A stretch of 64,000 bases of DNA from Nocardia asteroides (GTDB lineage Bacteria > Actinomycetota > Actinomycetes > Mycobacteriales > Mycobacteriaceae), in the NCBI GenBank assembly GCA_019930625.1, contig CP082844.1, positions 6,138,001 through 6,202,000 on the forward strand, in the 5' to 3' direction. A model generated the notes under the pieces. It was not told the DNA's origin. It searched no databases and saw only the letters and a program-made list of their open reading frames with translations. Below are positions 1-8,437 of the stretch, one piece after another. The stretch's first letter is position 1. Each line of letters opens with the position of its first letter. The position numbers were made by a program, and so were the translations under genes.

Positions 1-340
1 CCGACGAGCTGTGCGCGGCCGGATTACCGAGATACATGCCGATCGCGCTGTTCCCGTGCTCACGACGCACCTTCCGCAGCCGCTGCCCGATCTCCAGGAA
101 GGCCTCGTCCCATCCGATCGGCTCGAACGACGAGCCCACTCGCCGCACCGGCGTACGCAGCCGATCCGGATCATGGTGCAACCCGCCCATCGCCGTCGCC
201 TTGGGGCAGATACACCCCTTCGACAACACGTCCTGCGGATTACCCTCGATCCGCGTCACCTGGTCGCCGGAGACCGTCACGAGGATTCCGCAGTGCGCTT
301 CACACAAGGTGCACTGCCGGGCGATGGTGGTAGCACTCAT
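1..340 (-). CDS. Molybdopterin oxidoreductase, N-terminal part (runs off the window)
   Basis: About 113 N-terminal residues are visible; the rest lies left of position 1. The start opens with the 4Fe-4S domain typical of molybdopterin-bis-MGD oxidoreductases of the formate dehydrogenase/nitrate reductase class. Cysteines fall at residues 10, 13 and 17, and a C-P-K motif at 45 supplies the likely fourth ligand. The first stretch of the molybdopterin oxidoreductase domain (IGWDEAF) follows. The ATG has an AAGGTG-type ribosome site 6 nt upstream. The substrate cannot be told from this fragment. The cluster and cofactor assignment is family knowledge read from the motif. Confidence 0.88.
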   Translation of the reverse strand, partial: MSATTIARQCTLCEAHCGILVTVSGDQVTRIEGNPQDVLSKGCICPKATAMGGLHHDPDRLRTPVRRVGSSFEPIGWDEAFLEIGQRLRKVRREHGNSAIGMYLGNPAAHSSS

Positions 341-405
341 GAATTTCACCTTCTGCCGGATCGCTGCCCACAGACTATCTGGGACAGTACGTTCCGTACA
401 GGGAT

Positions 406-1011
406 CTACGTCGCGCGGACGCGCGCATGCACATGCATGTCGTGCCACCCGTCAGCGTGCAATCCGGCGCTGCGCCTGACACTTTCCGCCGCGAACCCCG
501 CCTTCACCGCCGCACGACACGACGGCAGATTGCGCACCGAGTGCAGCACCTCCAGCCGATGGAAACCGACCTCGAATGCCCAGCGAGAGACCGTCTCGAC
601 CGCCGCAGGCGTCACCCCGCGCCCACGCCACGCCGGCGCGGTCCAATACGCCAGTTCAGTCAAGCCCTCCGGCGGCGACATCTTCCGCAACCCGATCCGG
701 GCCACGACCACATCATCGACGACGACCGCCCACTGCGGACCGTCCCCGTTCGTCCACCCCGCCCGCCAGCGCGCGATCAGCTCCCGAGCCTCGGCTTCGG
801 AGACCACATCGCGAACATGCCAGCGTCGAATGTCCGGATCTCGGTAAACCGCGTGCACCACGGCCGCGTCGGCATCAACCCACGGCCGCAACAGCAGCGT
901 CTCACTCCTCAACGTGGGTTGGATTCTCGCGGCGAACACTTCGGCGGGCACCACGTCGGGCAGCAGAGCGGACACACCCGAATTGTCCCCGGACATGCCG
1001 CCGATCACCAC
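406..1011 (-). CDS. GNAT family N-acetyltransferase (RimJ/RimL-like)
   Basis: Protein of about 200 residues with the layout of RimJ/RimL-type GNAT enzymes, which move an acetyl group from acetyl-CoA to an amine. The N-terminal strand LLLRPW, the central AYWTAPAWRGRGVTPAA (acetyl-CoA pyrophosphate-binding loop, R-G-x-G core) and the late HRLEVLHSVRNLPSCRAAVKAGF helix region are all present. The start is uncertain: the GTG at 1011 or the ATG at 996, with no strong ribosome site at either. It is divergent from nothing close and stands alone between the oxidoreductase and a decayed region. Substrate unknown. Confidence 0.85.
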   Translation of the reverse strand: MVIGGMSGDNSGVSALLPDVVPAEVFAARIQPTLRSETLLLRPWVDADAAVVHAVYRDPDIRRWHVRDVVSEAEARELIARWRAGWTNGDGPQWAVVVDDVVVARIGLRKMSPPEGLTELAYWTAPAWRGRGVTPAAVETVSRWAFEVGFHRLEVLHSVRNLPSCRAAVKAGFAAESVRRSAGLHADGWHDMHVHARVRAT

Positions 1012-1214
1012 GAATTACCAGCGCCAGGGGACAGGCATGCCGATCGAAGGCGGTGACCGATTGCGCTCCCTCGCAAGCGATTCGATGTCACCTGGAACGA
1101 AATGCACCACTGATCCGACCGGACTGAGACTTCTCCCGAGCGACCAACTTCGTCACTGTGACGATAACTAATCCACCAGCGCGGGACCGAACCGATAGGG
1201 GAGTCAGCAACCGA

Positions 1215-1435
1215 TCACACCGCGGGGGCCACACCGACAACAGGTTCCAGCTCCGGCTCCGACGGCGCGAAGCCCGGCAGGAAGCCGTTCACGGCGGGAA
1301 TCATCAGGTGAATCAGCGGGCCGATCCCGAAGGCGTACACCAGCGTTCCGATGCCGACGCCGCCGCCGAGGATCAAGCCCGTTACCCGTACAACCACAAT
1401 CCGACGTACAACGCGACCAACCGACGAACCAGCAC
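1215..1435 (-). pseudogene. YczE/YitT-type membrane protein remnant with internal deletion
   Basis: Two pieces of one membrane protein family lie next to each other in different frames. From a GTG at 1435 one frame gives VRRLVALYVGLWLYG and then a TAA, which resembles the N-terminal first helix of YczE-like proteins. The next frame (through 1215) gives GLILGGGVGIGTLVYAFGIG, the characteristic last helix. The family is normally around 200 residues, so some 130 central residues are missing and the ends are out of frame. Family assignment is from pattern memory; the two-frame structure is read directly. Confidence 0.6.
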
Positions 1436-1835
1436 CGACTCAGGGTGCCGCGAACTGGACACCACATCCAGGGCTAATCACCGATCACTGGACCTACCAC
1501 CGACAGCCACCGCACGCGGCAGCGGGCGAGAACGCCACGAGAATCGTCACTGTGACGTTTACATGCGACCGACACTAACGCCAGAGAGGTCACTCTAGGG
1601 AAAACGCAAGATTCACCAAGCAAGCCGATAATCACCGGAAAATTTCCACCAAGCGGACAAAGGGGCCAAGTGGGACCAATCGTCGAGCGCGAACATCCGA
1701 CCACTCGAGACTCCAAGGGCGGATCCCAGCTGGGGCGTAGGAGCCAAAGGCGTGACACAGCAAGGACATACCGCAGACATCCACTCTCACAACCTGCGCC
1801 GGATTTGCGCCGATAATCAACATTATGTCAACTAA
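1436..1835. other. No convincing gene
   Basis: Roughly 400 bases between two gene remnants. The short open frames on both strands have no recognisable motif, no ribosome site and no consistent codon pattern. I see no tRNA, strong hairpin or repeat. Given decayed genes on both sides, it is probably degenerate sequence. Confidence 0.4.
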
Positions 1836-2075
1836 AGGTTCTCGGCTCACCGCCCCAACGCCGGAAACATCACCGCCGCCACCTTGATCTTGCGCGGCGA
1901 ATACGACTTCTGGAGCCGACCCGAAGATATCGAATCGTTGACGCGGCATCTGGTAAGGGCAGAGAAGGTGCGCGCGGTCGAACTCACCGGGGCAACGCAT
2001 TTCGCACATCTCGACCGCGCCGAACACGGACGTGGCCAGTTGCTCGACGCCCTTACCACCTTTCTCGATGAGTGA
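1836..2075 (+). pseudogene. Alpha/beta hydrolase C-terminal remnant
   Basis: From just after a TAA at 1833 the frame reads ITAATLILRGEYDFWSRPED, then a helix and GATHFAHLDRAEHGR, then DALTTFLDE. This is the end of an alpha/beta hydrolase: the LILRGEYD strand carries the acid residue and the THFAHLDR loop the catalytic histidine. The nucleophile domain is absent upstream and there is no start codon or ribosome site before the fragment, so it is read as a 5'-deleted gene. An ATG-like start at 1884 would leave only 63 residues. Confidence 0.65.
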
Positions 2076-2145
2076 ATCGAGTGGTGCGAGGACCAGCATC
2101 CCTCCCGGCGCAGGGTCTTCCGGCGACCTCGAACCCTACCCCGTC

Positions 2146-2772
2146 CTACCTCAAGTGAGACGTATCGGCGAGACCGAGCACCGCACGGTTGCGCCAGTAA
2201 TCGTCATGCCGCAGGTGGGTGATCGCGCCGGGCACGGTCGCGAAGGAGGCGAAACCGGCCGCCTCGACCGGGATCATCATCCATGTGGTGATGACGAATG
2301 TCAGCGCGTAACCGTGCGTGACGACGATGTGGTCATGATCGGTGTCGGCCATCAACTCACGCACACACTCATCCACTCGGGTCGCGACCTCACGCCGCGT
2401 CTCCGCCTCACGGATGGGACCACGGTGGTCGAGCCGATCGTGGTCGGGTGCGGGCACCTGCCGTTGCGCGAGCCACGCATTCGGTCGGCCGTTCGCATGC
2501 CCGAAGCTGATCTCCCGCAACCGCCGATCCGCCGCAACCGGAACAGAGAGTGCCGTGGCGAGAATCCCCGCCGTCTCGGTACAACGAGCGAGGTCGGACG
2601 TCGTGATCCGCACCGGCCGCAACGCACCCGCACACCGGCGCGCCAACTCCTCGGCGACAAGGCCGGCGTCACGCCGACCGCGCGCCGTCAGCTTCGAGTC
2701 GTACCACCCGCCGACGAGATCACTCTCGGTGTGCTCCGCGTGCGGGTGACTCACTATGTAGAGGTCCTGCAA
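2146..2772 (-). CDS. Histidine phosphatase (phosphoglycerate mutase) family protein
   Basis: 208 residues. The start MQDLYIVSHPHAEHTE followed by GGWYDSKLTARG matches the actinobacterial branch of the histidine phosphatase superfamily. In it the usual RHG phosphate-binding motif is replaced by an S/T-H-P form and a conserved GGW-D-LT-G segment follows. The late VVTHGYALTF contains the second histidine of the active site. The superfamily includes phosphomonoesterases acting on sugars and small molecules; the substrate here is unknown. It stands alone on the minus strand, 120 bp from the next gene. Confidence 0.85.
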   Translation of the reverse strand: MQDLYIVSHPHAEHTESDLVGGWYDSKLTARGRRDAGLVAEELARRCAGALRPVRITTSDLARCTETAGILATALSVPVAADRRLREISFGHANGRPNAWLAQRQVPAPDHDRLDHRGPIREAETRREVATRVDECVRELMADTDHDHIVVTHGYALTFVITTWMMIPVEAAGFASFATVPGAITHLRHDDYWRNRAVLGLADTSHLR

Positions 2773-2891
2773 GCCTCTCCCCCTATTCGCACGCCCGGCG
2801 ATTTCCAGCGCTCCACCCTATCGGCGTGAGAACGAACCGCTCGGCGCCGGGCCCAACCCCGGAAACATGGCCTGGCGCCGAGGCAGTCGGC

Positions 2892-3926
2892 TCACGCCAA
2901 CGTGTCCGCCAGTTCCGCGTGCAGGTCGAACAAGTCCGGGATCTGGTCGGCTGGGCGGCGGCCCATGCCGCACTCGGTGGCGATGCCGAACTCGGGGACC
3001 GAGTGGCGGGCAGCTTCGATGCGCTGGAGTGCGCCCGCCCGGCCGTCGGTGGCGTGGACCAGGCCGAGGTACAGGTCCGTCTCAGGCGGAAGGACCAGAT
3101 CTGCGAGGGGTTCGAAATAGGCGGCGTCGGTGCGCGAACGCGGGACCGGCAGATGGATCCAGTTCACCGGACGCTCCAGCCCGGCCAGGACGCGACCGGC
3201 GACGGCGGCGAGCCGGCCGGTGTCGGCGGGTTCGGCGAAGTGACGGTGACCGAAATCGCCGTAGCAGAGGTGGTAGCCGAGCTCGACCGACTCGGGCACC
3301 GCGGCGCCCAGCCGGATGAGGCGCTCCCCCACTGCCTCGAGCTGCGTCGGATAGTCGTCCCCGAACCAAGACGGAAAGATGCCCTCGAAGATGGCGAACT
3401 CGACGGCGCAATCCCACTGCACCGCAAGGTCCTCCGCCGGGATCGCGGCACAGATGGTGTCCAGCTCGTCGAGCAGACGCGCCTCGTATCGGCGCTCCAA
3501 CTCCCCCTGCGGACCCGCGACGAAGGCCCCGATCACCGCGATCGGCGTCGGCAGACTGACCTGGAACCGGACCCGCGCCGGAATCGTGCCCTCCGCACGC
3601 AGCTGTCGGAACACCTGCCAGGACTCGAGGGCGGCCTCCGCGTAACCCAACGGGCCGAAGTCGACCGACGCCGCGTCCACGCCGGGCTTGGGTTGCACTC
3701 GTTCGCTGGGCCCGTATTCCGGGCTCGGCGGTGGCACGGTTTCCAGGTCCGGATTCGCTTGCATCTTGGGCAGTTGCCACACCACCCAGTTGTCCCGCAC
3801 TCCGGTCTCACCGTCTGGAATGCGCTTCACGTGCGACCCCATGCGCCGTGCTGCCTCTGAGAAGACCGTGCGCGCATCCGCCAGAGGAACGCTGCCGCAC
3901 AGATGGACTCCGCGACCCTTACCCAC
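2892..3926 (-). CDS. MetE/UROD-like TIM-barrel protein of unknown function
   Basis: About 344 residues. The GVHLCGSVPLADARTVF opening, the RIPDGETGVRDNWVVWQ segment, LPTPIAVIGAFV and YHLCYGDFGHRHF match the cobalamin-independent methionine synthase-like superfamily often annotated only as hypothetical. These proteins share the barrel with MetE but lack its N-terminal half, and the substrate is not known. The GTG at 3926 is preferred over the ATG at 3941 because a GGGAGG ribosome site lies 5 nt before the GTG, inside the longer frame. Confidence 0.7.
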   Translation of the reverse strand: MGKGRGVHLCGSVPLADARTVFSEAARRMGSHVKRIPDGETGVRDNWVVWQLPKMQANPDLETVPPPSPEYGPSERVQPKPGVDAASVDFGPLGYAEAALESWQVFRQLRAEGTIPARVRFQVSLPTPIAVIGAFVAGPQGELERRYEARLLDELDTICAAIPAEDLAVQWDCAVEFAIFEGIFPSWFGDDYPTQLEAVGERLIRLGAAVPESVELGYHLCYGDFGHRHFAEPADTGRLAAVAGRVLAGLERPVNWIHLPVPRSRTDAAYFEPLADLVLPPETDLYLGLVHATDGRAGALQRIEAARHSVPEFGIATECGMGRRPADQIPDLFDLHAELADTLA

Positions 3927-3941
3927 CGCAACCTCCCACAT

Positions 3942-4363
3942 ATCCCTACCGCTGTTCCAGCCGATCTGGTCGAAACCAGAGAGTTGCCAGGCGTCTCAAC
4001 GACATTCGCCTTCGCACTCGGCAATCGATCGGTTCGCGCTACGCGATGCAGCGTAGGCGCGTACTACGAACTGGAATCCCCACAATTGGGAAATACCTAG
4101 CGACCAGTTCACTGGCAGGTCTCGCGCACCGGGCCCGAAAACATCCGCTCCTCGGCCGCACGATCGAACACACTTGCCGTTCCCGCCGGTCGACTACAAG
4201 AATCACGCCATGACGGTCGAGGACAAGCCCCGCAGACGGGATGCCGACGCTTCCGCCGACGCCATCGCGGACGCACTCGACCGGATCGGTGCGGAGTCTC
4301 GACCAGCTACTCCACGCCATCCGCTGACCCGGTGCCCGCGGGCCACTCTGGAGGTTTCGTCAC
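3942..4363. other. Intergenic stretch, no convincing gene
   Basis: About 420 bases separating the MetE-like gene from the P-loop protein. A plus-strand frame from the ATG at 4210 (MTVEDKPRRRDADASADA) runs into the next gene out of frame and has no homologue I recognise. Nothing else with a ribosome site or motif is visible. Confidence 0.35.
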
Positions 4364-4906
4364 ATCTGCGAACTACTCATTCTCGTCAACGGACTGCCCG
4401 GCTCAGGGAAGAGCACGTTGGCCCCGACACTGGCGCGAGAACTCGGCGCGCACCTGCTCACCAAGGACGTCATCAAAGAGGCACTCGGCTCCGGGCTCGA
4501 CGGCGCTGCCGTTCTACCGAACATCGGCGCGATAGCGATGGAGGCCGCGTGGACGCTCGCCGCCGCCCTCCCCGGCGTGGTCCTGGTCGACTCTTGGTGG
4601 TTCAAACCCCGTGACACGCGGTACGCCGCGGACGGCATCGCGACTTCCGGGGCGACACGAGCCGTCGAGGTCTGGTGCTCGGTTCCGCCGGAACTCGCAC
4701 GCGCCCGCTACCGTGGCCGTACCCGCGCTGCGCTGTACCACGACGACGCCCACCTCGCGCACGACTGGGACCGCTGGGCGCGGCTGGCCGAACCTCTCGC
4801 GCTCACCCCGGTCGTGACCGTCGACACCACCGCGCCGGTCGACTGCCTCGAGCTGGCGCGGCAGGTGATGGCTGCGGCGACAGTTGCCATCGGCGACGTC
4901 CTCTAG
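4364..4906 (+). CDS. AAA-type P-loop kinase, apparent ATC start
   Basis: About 180 residues. The Walker A loop GLPGSGKSTLA lies near the N-terminus after a beta strand (LLILVN), and is followed by the LTKDVIKEAL pattern seen in small kinases and zeta-toxin/chloramphenicol-phosphotransferase-like P-loop proteins. Codons from the upstream in-frame TGA (4325) to the Walker A contain no ATG, GTG or TTG. A perfect GGAGG (4350-4354) is followed after 9 nt by an in-frame ATC at 4364, so initiation at a rare ATC is the simplest reading. The next standard start (4418) would remove the Walker A loop. A sequence error upstream is the alternative. Substrate unknown. Confidence 0.7.
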   Translation: MCELLILVNGLPGSGKSTLAPTLARELGAHLLTKDVIKEALGSGLDGAAVLPNIGAIAMEAAWTLAAALPGVVLVDSWWFKPRDTRYAADGIATSGATRAVEVWCSVPPELARARYRGRTRAALYHDDAHLAHDWDRWARLAEPLALTPVVTVDTTAPVDCLELARQVMAAATVAIGDVL

Positions 4907-5369
4907 CACCGAATTACTCGACGGGCACTGGTGCGCGCCCTTGCGCGGAGAAGAATAGGTCCCCGGCGCCAATGGACGGCCCGCCAATGGCCGCCCACCG
5001 TGGTCCGCATCCGATCAGTGATTCGGGATCTGTCCCCTCGTCTGCCTCAGGTGCCGCAACTGCGCGCTATTTCTTGGCCTCTGTGCTTTTCGAGCTGTAG
5101 AGGATTGGGAGGTGACGTTGTTTTGGGAGGATATATGTATATATACGCAAATGAACGTATCGCAATCATTGGGATGGTGCGCTTCAAGCGAAACCGAATC
5201 CGGCGGCATCGAACGATCAGCGAGCCCCTCGCCGCCACTATTCCGACCGTCCGCGCAACACCTTTCGAGCGACCGTGCCCATAGACAGCACTCCCCTACC
5301 CCGTCACAGGCCAGGCCCGACATCGAGCGATCAAGATCATCTCGACTCGAGCCTCCCCTACGCAACGGC
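4907..5369. other. Intergenic stretch with an AT-rich promoter-like island
   Basis: No gene recognised. At about 5135-5160 the sequence is unusually AT-rich for this genome and includes the palindrome GTATATATAC, just before the LacI-like remnant. It looks like a promoter or operator island left from a lost gene. No clear -35/-10 pair can be fixed. Confidence 0.35.
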
Positions 5370-5714
5370 ATTCGCGTGATCACCGGTTGGGCCCGCGACG
5401 GCGTGACCGCCGTATGCACCCAAAACGACGAGACCGCGTTCAGCGTCCTACACGGCGTGCGCGAGGCCGGCTTGCACTGCCCCCAGGACATGGCGGCCAT
5501 CGGCGTCGACGCCATCCCCCTCGGCGCAGTGAGCACCCCACCCCTGACCTCCATCGGCTTGGACGCCGGAACAATCATCGAGCTGTCGGTCTCGGCGATG
5601 ATGGCCGAACTCGGCTTCGCCCCGCCCCCACCGCACACCCTCGGCACCTCGATCGGCTTACCTCATCGACCGCGCCTCCGCCTGACAAGGAAGCCGGGGC
5701 TCTATGCGGAGTGA
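5370..5714 (+). pseudogene. LacI-family regulator C-terminal remnant
   Basis: The recognisable part (about 95 residues) starts near ITGWARDGVTAVCTQNDETA and continues through REAGLHCPQDMAAIGVDAIP and STPPLTSIGLDA. This is the effector-binding half of a LacI/GalR-type regulator, where an N-D-E and a D-x-x-P-L pattern are usual. The DNA-binding domain and most of the periplasmic-binding-like core are missing. The frame upstream (from 5112) is low-complexity and unlike the family. The end after GTSIGL is also unlike a normal terminus. Confidence 0.65.
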
Positions 5715-5755
5715 TGCCCTCTACGGGCCATGGCGCGGAGAGGCGGCCGGTGCGG

Positions 5756-6004
5756 TCAAGCCTGGACCGGCACCTGGTAAATGTTGTCGGCGGGATGTCC
5801 CGCGCGCTCGTGAATCCTCTGCACCGCCTCGCCATCGGGTGCTTCGGACAGGCAGAAAACCATCCCCGACTCGGGGTCCGCCCAGGCGTGCTTGAAGTTC
5901 ACTTGCTCGTCGTCCTGGATCGCGAGGTCGGCGTTGTGGGCTTCAGTGAGGGCTTCGGGAGTAACTCCCTTCATCGTCGTGTGCACATCCATGAACTCAG
6001 GCAT
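5756..6004 (-). CDS. DUF4242 (SCO4226-like nickel-binding) small protein
   Basis: 82 residues beginning MPEFMDVHTTMKGVTPEAL, with the FKHAWADPESGMVFCLSEAP core and HERAGHPADNIYQV near the end. This fits the DUF4242 family of small ferredoxin-fold proteins, one member of which (SCO4226 of Streptomyces) binds nickel. The start at 6004 has an AAGGGGA ribosome site. The reading frame continues upstream into a decayed acetyltransferase, so the shorter start is chosen. Function here is unknown; metal binding is inferred from the family. Confidence 0.8.
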   Translation of the reverse strand: MPEFMDVHTTMKGVTPEALTEAHNADLAIQDDEQVNFKHAWADPESGMVFCLSEAPDGEAVQRIHERAGHPADNIYQVPVQA

Positions 6005-6084
6005 GACACGTCCCCTTTCTCTGAGACTTCCCACTATCCTCCCTTGTCCGCCGCGCCGCCATGGCGGATCAGATTCGCGACGGT

Positions 6085-6360
6085 TCAGAATCCGCAGTAC
6101 ATGACGTGCACACCGACCCGGCCGAGCGCGGGATGGTGAAACGCTCCGGGCACGGTACCCAGATCTCCAAGCCCAACCGCTGGTAGACATCAACAGCCCT
6201 GCGATTGGAATCGGCCACCGCGTTGAATTGCATAGCGGCGAAGCCTTTTCCTTCGCCCACTCCATCACATGCCGGCACAAAGTTGTACCAATGCCCTGAC
6301 CGCGCGCCGTGGCGTCGACCATGAAGCTTGTGGTCGATATGTGCGCGCCCGCGCCCGGCC
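6085..6360 (-). pseudogene. GNAT acetyltransferase, broken by two frameshifts
   Basis: Three consecutive frames spell the C-terminal half of one acetyltransferase. The first gives HISTTSFMVDATARGQGIGT with the acetyl-CoA loop. The second gives FAAMQFNAVADSNRRAVDVY and then YQRLGLEI. The third gives LGTVPGAFHHPALGRVGVHV and ends MYCGF. Each segment follows the expected order for this GNAT subfamily, so the gene has two frameshifts. The N-terminal half is missing. It lies opposite a TauE/SafE remnant, which suggests the region was rearranged before decay. Confidence 0.7.
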
Positions 6361-6398
6361 GATCAGCCTCCGCCGCCGCACCCTCCGCCCCCGTCGTC

Positions 6399-6551
6399 CG
6401 CTACAGCCGCGACGCCAGCTTCCAGATCCTGTGCGCCGATACCCGTTTCGTGCTCGTCATGGCCGCCGGGTCGATCGCTGGCACCATCGTTGGAGGGCTG
6501 TTACTCGGTGTCGTGCCCAGTGCGGCGCTCATGCAAAGGAGAAGTACCTAA
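6399..6551 (+). pseudogene. TauE/SafE-type membrane transporter remnant
   Basis: The frame reads RYSRDASFQILCADTRFVLV and then MAAGSIAGTIVGGLLLGVVP, ending SAALMQRRST. The glycine-rich helix is typical of the last third of TauE/SafE (sulfite exporter family) permeases. The remainder of the 250-residue family is absent, and the upstream part of the frame overlaps the antisense acetyltransferase remnant. Assignment rests on one helix and its flanks. Confidence 0.5.
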
Positions 6552-6677
6552 GGCGAGAAGACAACACTTCCCGCCACTTTCAACATATAGCGGACGGGGG
6601 GGCTTGCGGCAAGACCCGGGTCGCAGCGCAGAATCACCGGCCGAGAGCCAGAACCTGCGGAGATGGGGAGTTGCGAA

Positions 6678-7913
6678 GTGCGTGTGTTGTTGACGACGTG
6701 GGGGTCACGCGGGGATGTCGAACCGCTGGCGGCGCTCGCGGAGGCGTTGCGGGAACTGGGCGCCGAGGCGCGGGTGTGCGCGCCGCCCGACGAGGAGTTC
6801 GCGAAGCTGCTCGAGCGTGTCGGCGTGCCGCTGGTGCCGCTCGGCCCGACGGTGCACTCGGTCGTCGCCAACCCGAAGCCACCGACGGCGCGAGACGCGT
6901 TCGCGCTCGCTCCCGCGCTGGTCGCCGCGCGGTTCGACACGCTCACCGCGGTGGCCGAGGGATGTGACGCGCTGTTGGCGACCGGCCTGATGCCGGCCGG
7001 CGCACGAGACGTGGCCGAGAAGCTGGGCATGCACTACGTGTTCGCGTGCTTTCACCTGCTCGGGCTGCCGTCGCGACATCTCCCTCCGGGGAGACGGCCG
7101 GGCACACCGTCCCCGCCGGATGAGACCGACAACCGGGTGCTGTGGCAGCAGGACGCCCAGCGGGTGAACGCCTTGTACGGCGAGGCGCTCAACAGCCATC
7201 GGGCGGCGATCGGCCTGCCGCCGGTGGACAACGTCCGCGACCACGTCTTGACCGGCAGGCCGTGGCTGGCGGCGGACGCGACGCTGTGTCCGTCGCAGGG
7301 CATGACGGACCTCGACGTCGTACAGACCGGGGCGTGGATCCTGCCCGACGACCGCCCGCTCCCGAACGGCCTGAAGGCGTTCCTGGACGCCGGCGCGCCA
7401 CCGGTATATGTGGGCTTCGGCAGTATGGCCGCACACGCACCGAAGGACATCGCCCGGGTGGCCATCGAGGCGGTCCGCGCGCAGGACCGCCGAGTGCTCC
7501 TCGCCCGCGGCTGGGCGGAGCTGGCCCCGATCGACGACGTCGACGACTGCTTCGTCGTCGGCGAGGTCAACCAGCAGGCGCTGTTCGGTAGGGTGGCCGC
7601 GGTCGTGCACCACGGCGGCGCGGGCACCACCACCACGGCAGCCCGAGCCGGCGCGCCCCAGGTGATCGTGCCCCAGATCGCCGACCAACCGTACTGGGCC
7701 ACCCGAGTGGCCGAGCTGGGCATCGGTGTGGCACACGAGGGCTCGACGCCGACCGTCGACTCCCTGTCCGCCGCGCTCGCCACGGCCCTGGCCCCCGAGA
7801 CCCGAACACGAGCCAGGACCGTGGCCGGTGCGATCCGGGCCGACGGGGCGACGGTGGCCGCGAAACTGCTCCTCGAGGCAGCGAGCCGGACGAAGCCACC
7901 CGTAACCGTGTGA
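6678..7913 (+). CDS. GT1-family (GtfA-like) glycosyltransferase
   Basis: 411 residues. The N-terminal VRVLLTTWGSRGDVEPLAAL and the C-terminal signature VVHHGGAGTTTTAARAGAPQ followed by PQIADQPYWATRV are diagnostic of GT-B fold family 1 glycosyltransferases. These move a sugar from a UDP- or dTDP-sugar to a lipid, sterol or natural product. GFGSM near the middle starts the donor-binding domain. The GTG at 6678 is preferred because GGGGAG sits about 8 nt upstream; an in-frame ATG at 6663 adds five residues. No sugar or natural-product genes flank it, so the acceptor is unknown. Confidence 0.88.
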   Translation: MRVLLTTWGSRGDVEPLAALAEALRELGAEARVCAPPDEEFAKLLERVGVPLVPLGPTVHSVVANPKPPTARDAFALAPALVAARFDTLTAVAEGCDALLATGLMPAGARDVAEKLGMHYVFACFHLLGLPSRHLPPGRRPGTPSPPDETDNRVLWQQDAQRVNALYGEALNSHRAAIGLPPVDNVRDHVLTGRPWLAADATLCPSQGMTDLDVVQTGAWILPDDRPLPNGLKAFLDAGAPPVYVGFGSMAAHAPKDIARVAIEAVRAQDRRVLLARGWAELAPIDDVDDCFVVGEVNQQALFGRVAAVVHHGGAGTTTTAARAGAPQVIVPQIADQPYWATRVAELGIGVAHEGSTPTVDSLSAALATALAPETRTRARTVAGAIRADGATVAAKLLLEAASRTKPPVTV

Positions 7914-8022
7914 GCCCGGTCGGTGTCGGACTCGGGGCGTGACGGCGGAACGAGCGGACTGTGAGCTGCCGCTTGATGAATGCACGGCAGCGCTGCCGCG
8001 GGTCCGATTCCGGGCCGATCAG

Positions 8023-8250
8023 TCATGTGGCAATGATCGCCGGAAGGATATCGGCGGTCACAACGCGTTGTATGTCGCGGCCACGAGGTCGTAGGCGCGG
8101 CGGTCGCCGGACAGCCAGTCGCGGCGCAGGTTCGGAACGAAACGCGATCGCCGCCCCTCCGGCGTTCCGGCCGCCGGCGAAGCTTGCCTCGAACACATCG
8201 CGCACCGGCAGGAAGGCGGGATCCACCTCGCCGTCCGCGCATTTACTCAC
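8023..8250 (-). pseudogene. Beta-lactamase-fold serine hydrolase N-terminal remnant
   Basis: From a GTG at 8250 the frame reads GEVDPAFLPVRDVFEASFAG and GRNAGGAAIAFR, which matches the start of EstB-like class C beta-lactamase-fold esterases. The sequence then drops into arginine/proline-rich text typical of a wrong frame. A second frame holds a short unrelated-looking tail (DWLSGDRRAYDLVAATYNAL). No catalytic S-x-x-K is present. Read as a truncated, frameshifted gene; identity is moderately uncertain. Confidence 0.45.
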
Positions 8251-8437
8251 TGAAAATACATGTTCTAGTTTGTGGGTCCAGTTCAGCCAATCGACACGGT
8301 TCAGCCGGTAGCGCGATGGCTCACCGCCGACGAAGCTGCGGTCAGCTCACCCACGGTGATCGAATCAGCCGCACCGGCCGTGTCTGATCAACCGGATCTC
8401 GTGCCGTCGTCCCGCAGCAGCGCGGTGTCCACTTCGG

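Noticed and set aside
2032..2829. Plus-strand frame of 265 codons
   Set aside because: Covers the histidine phosphatase gene in antisense and lacks any domain.
6705..7985. A 426-codon minus-strand open frame
   Set aside because: Antisense of the glycosyltransferase; no motif.
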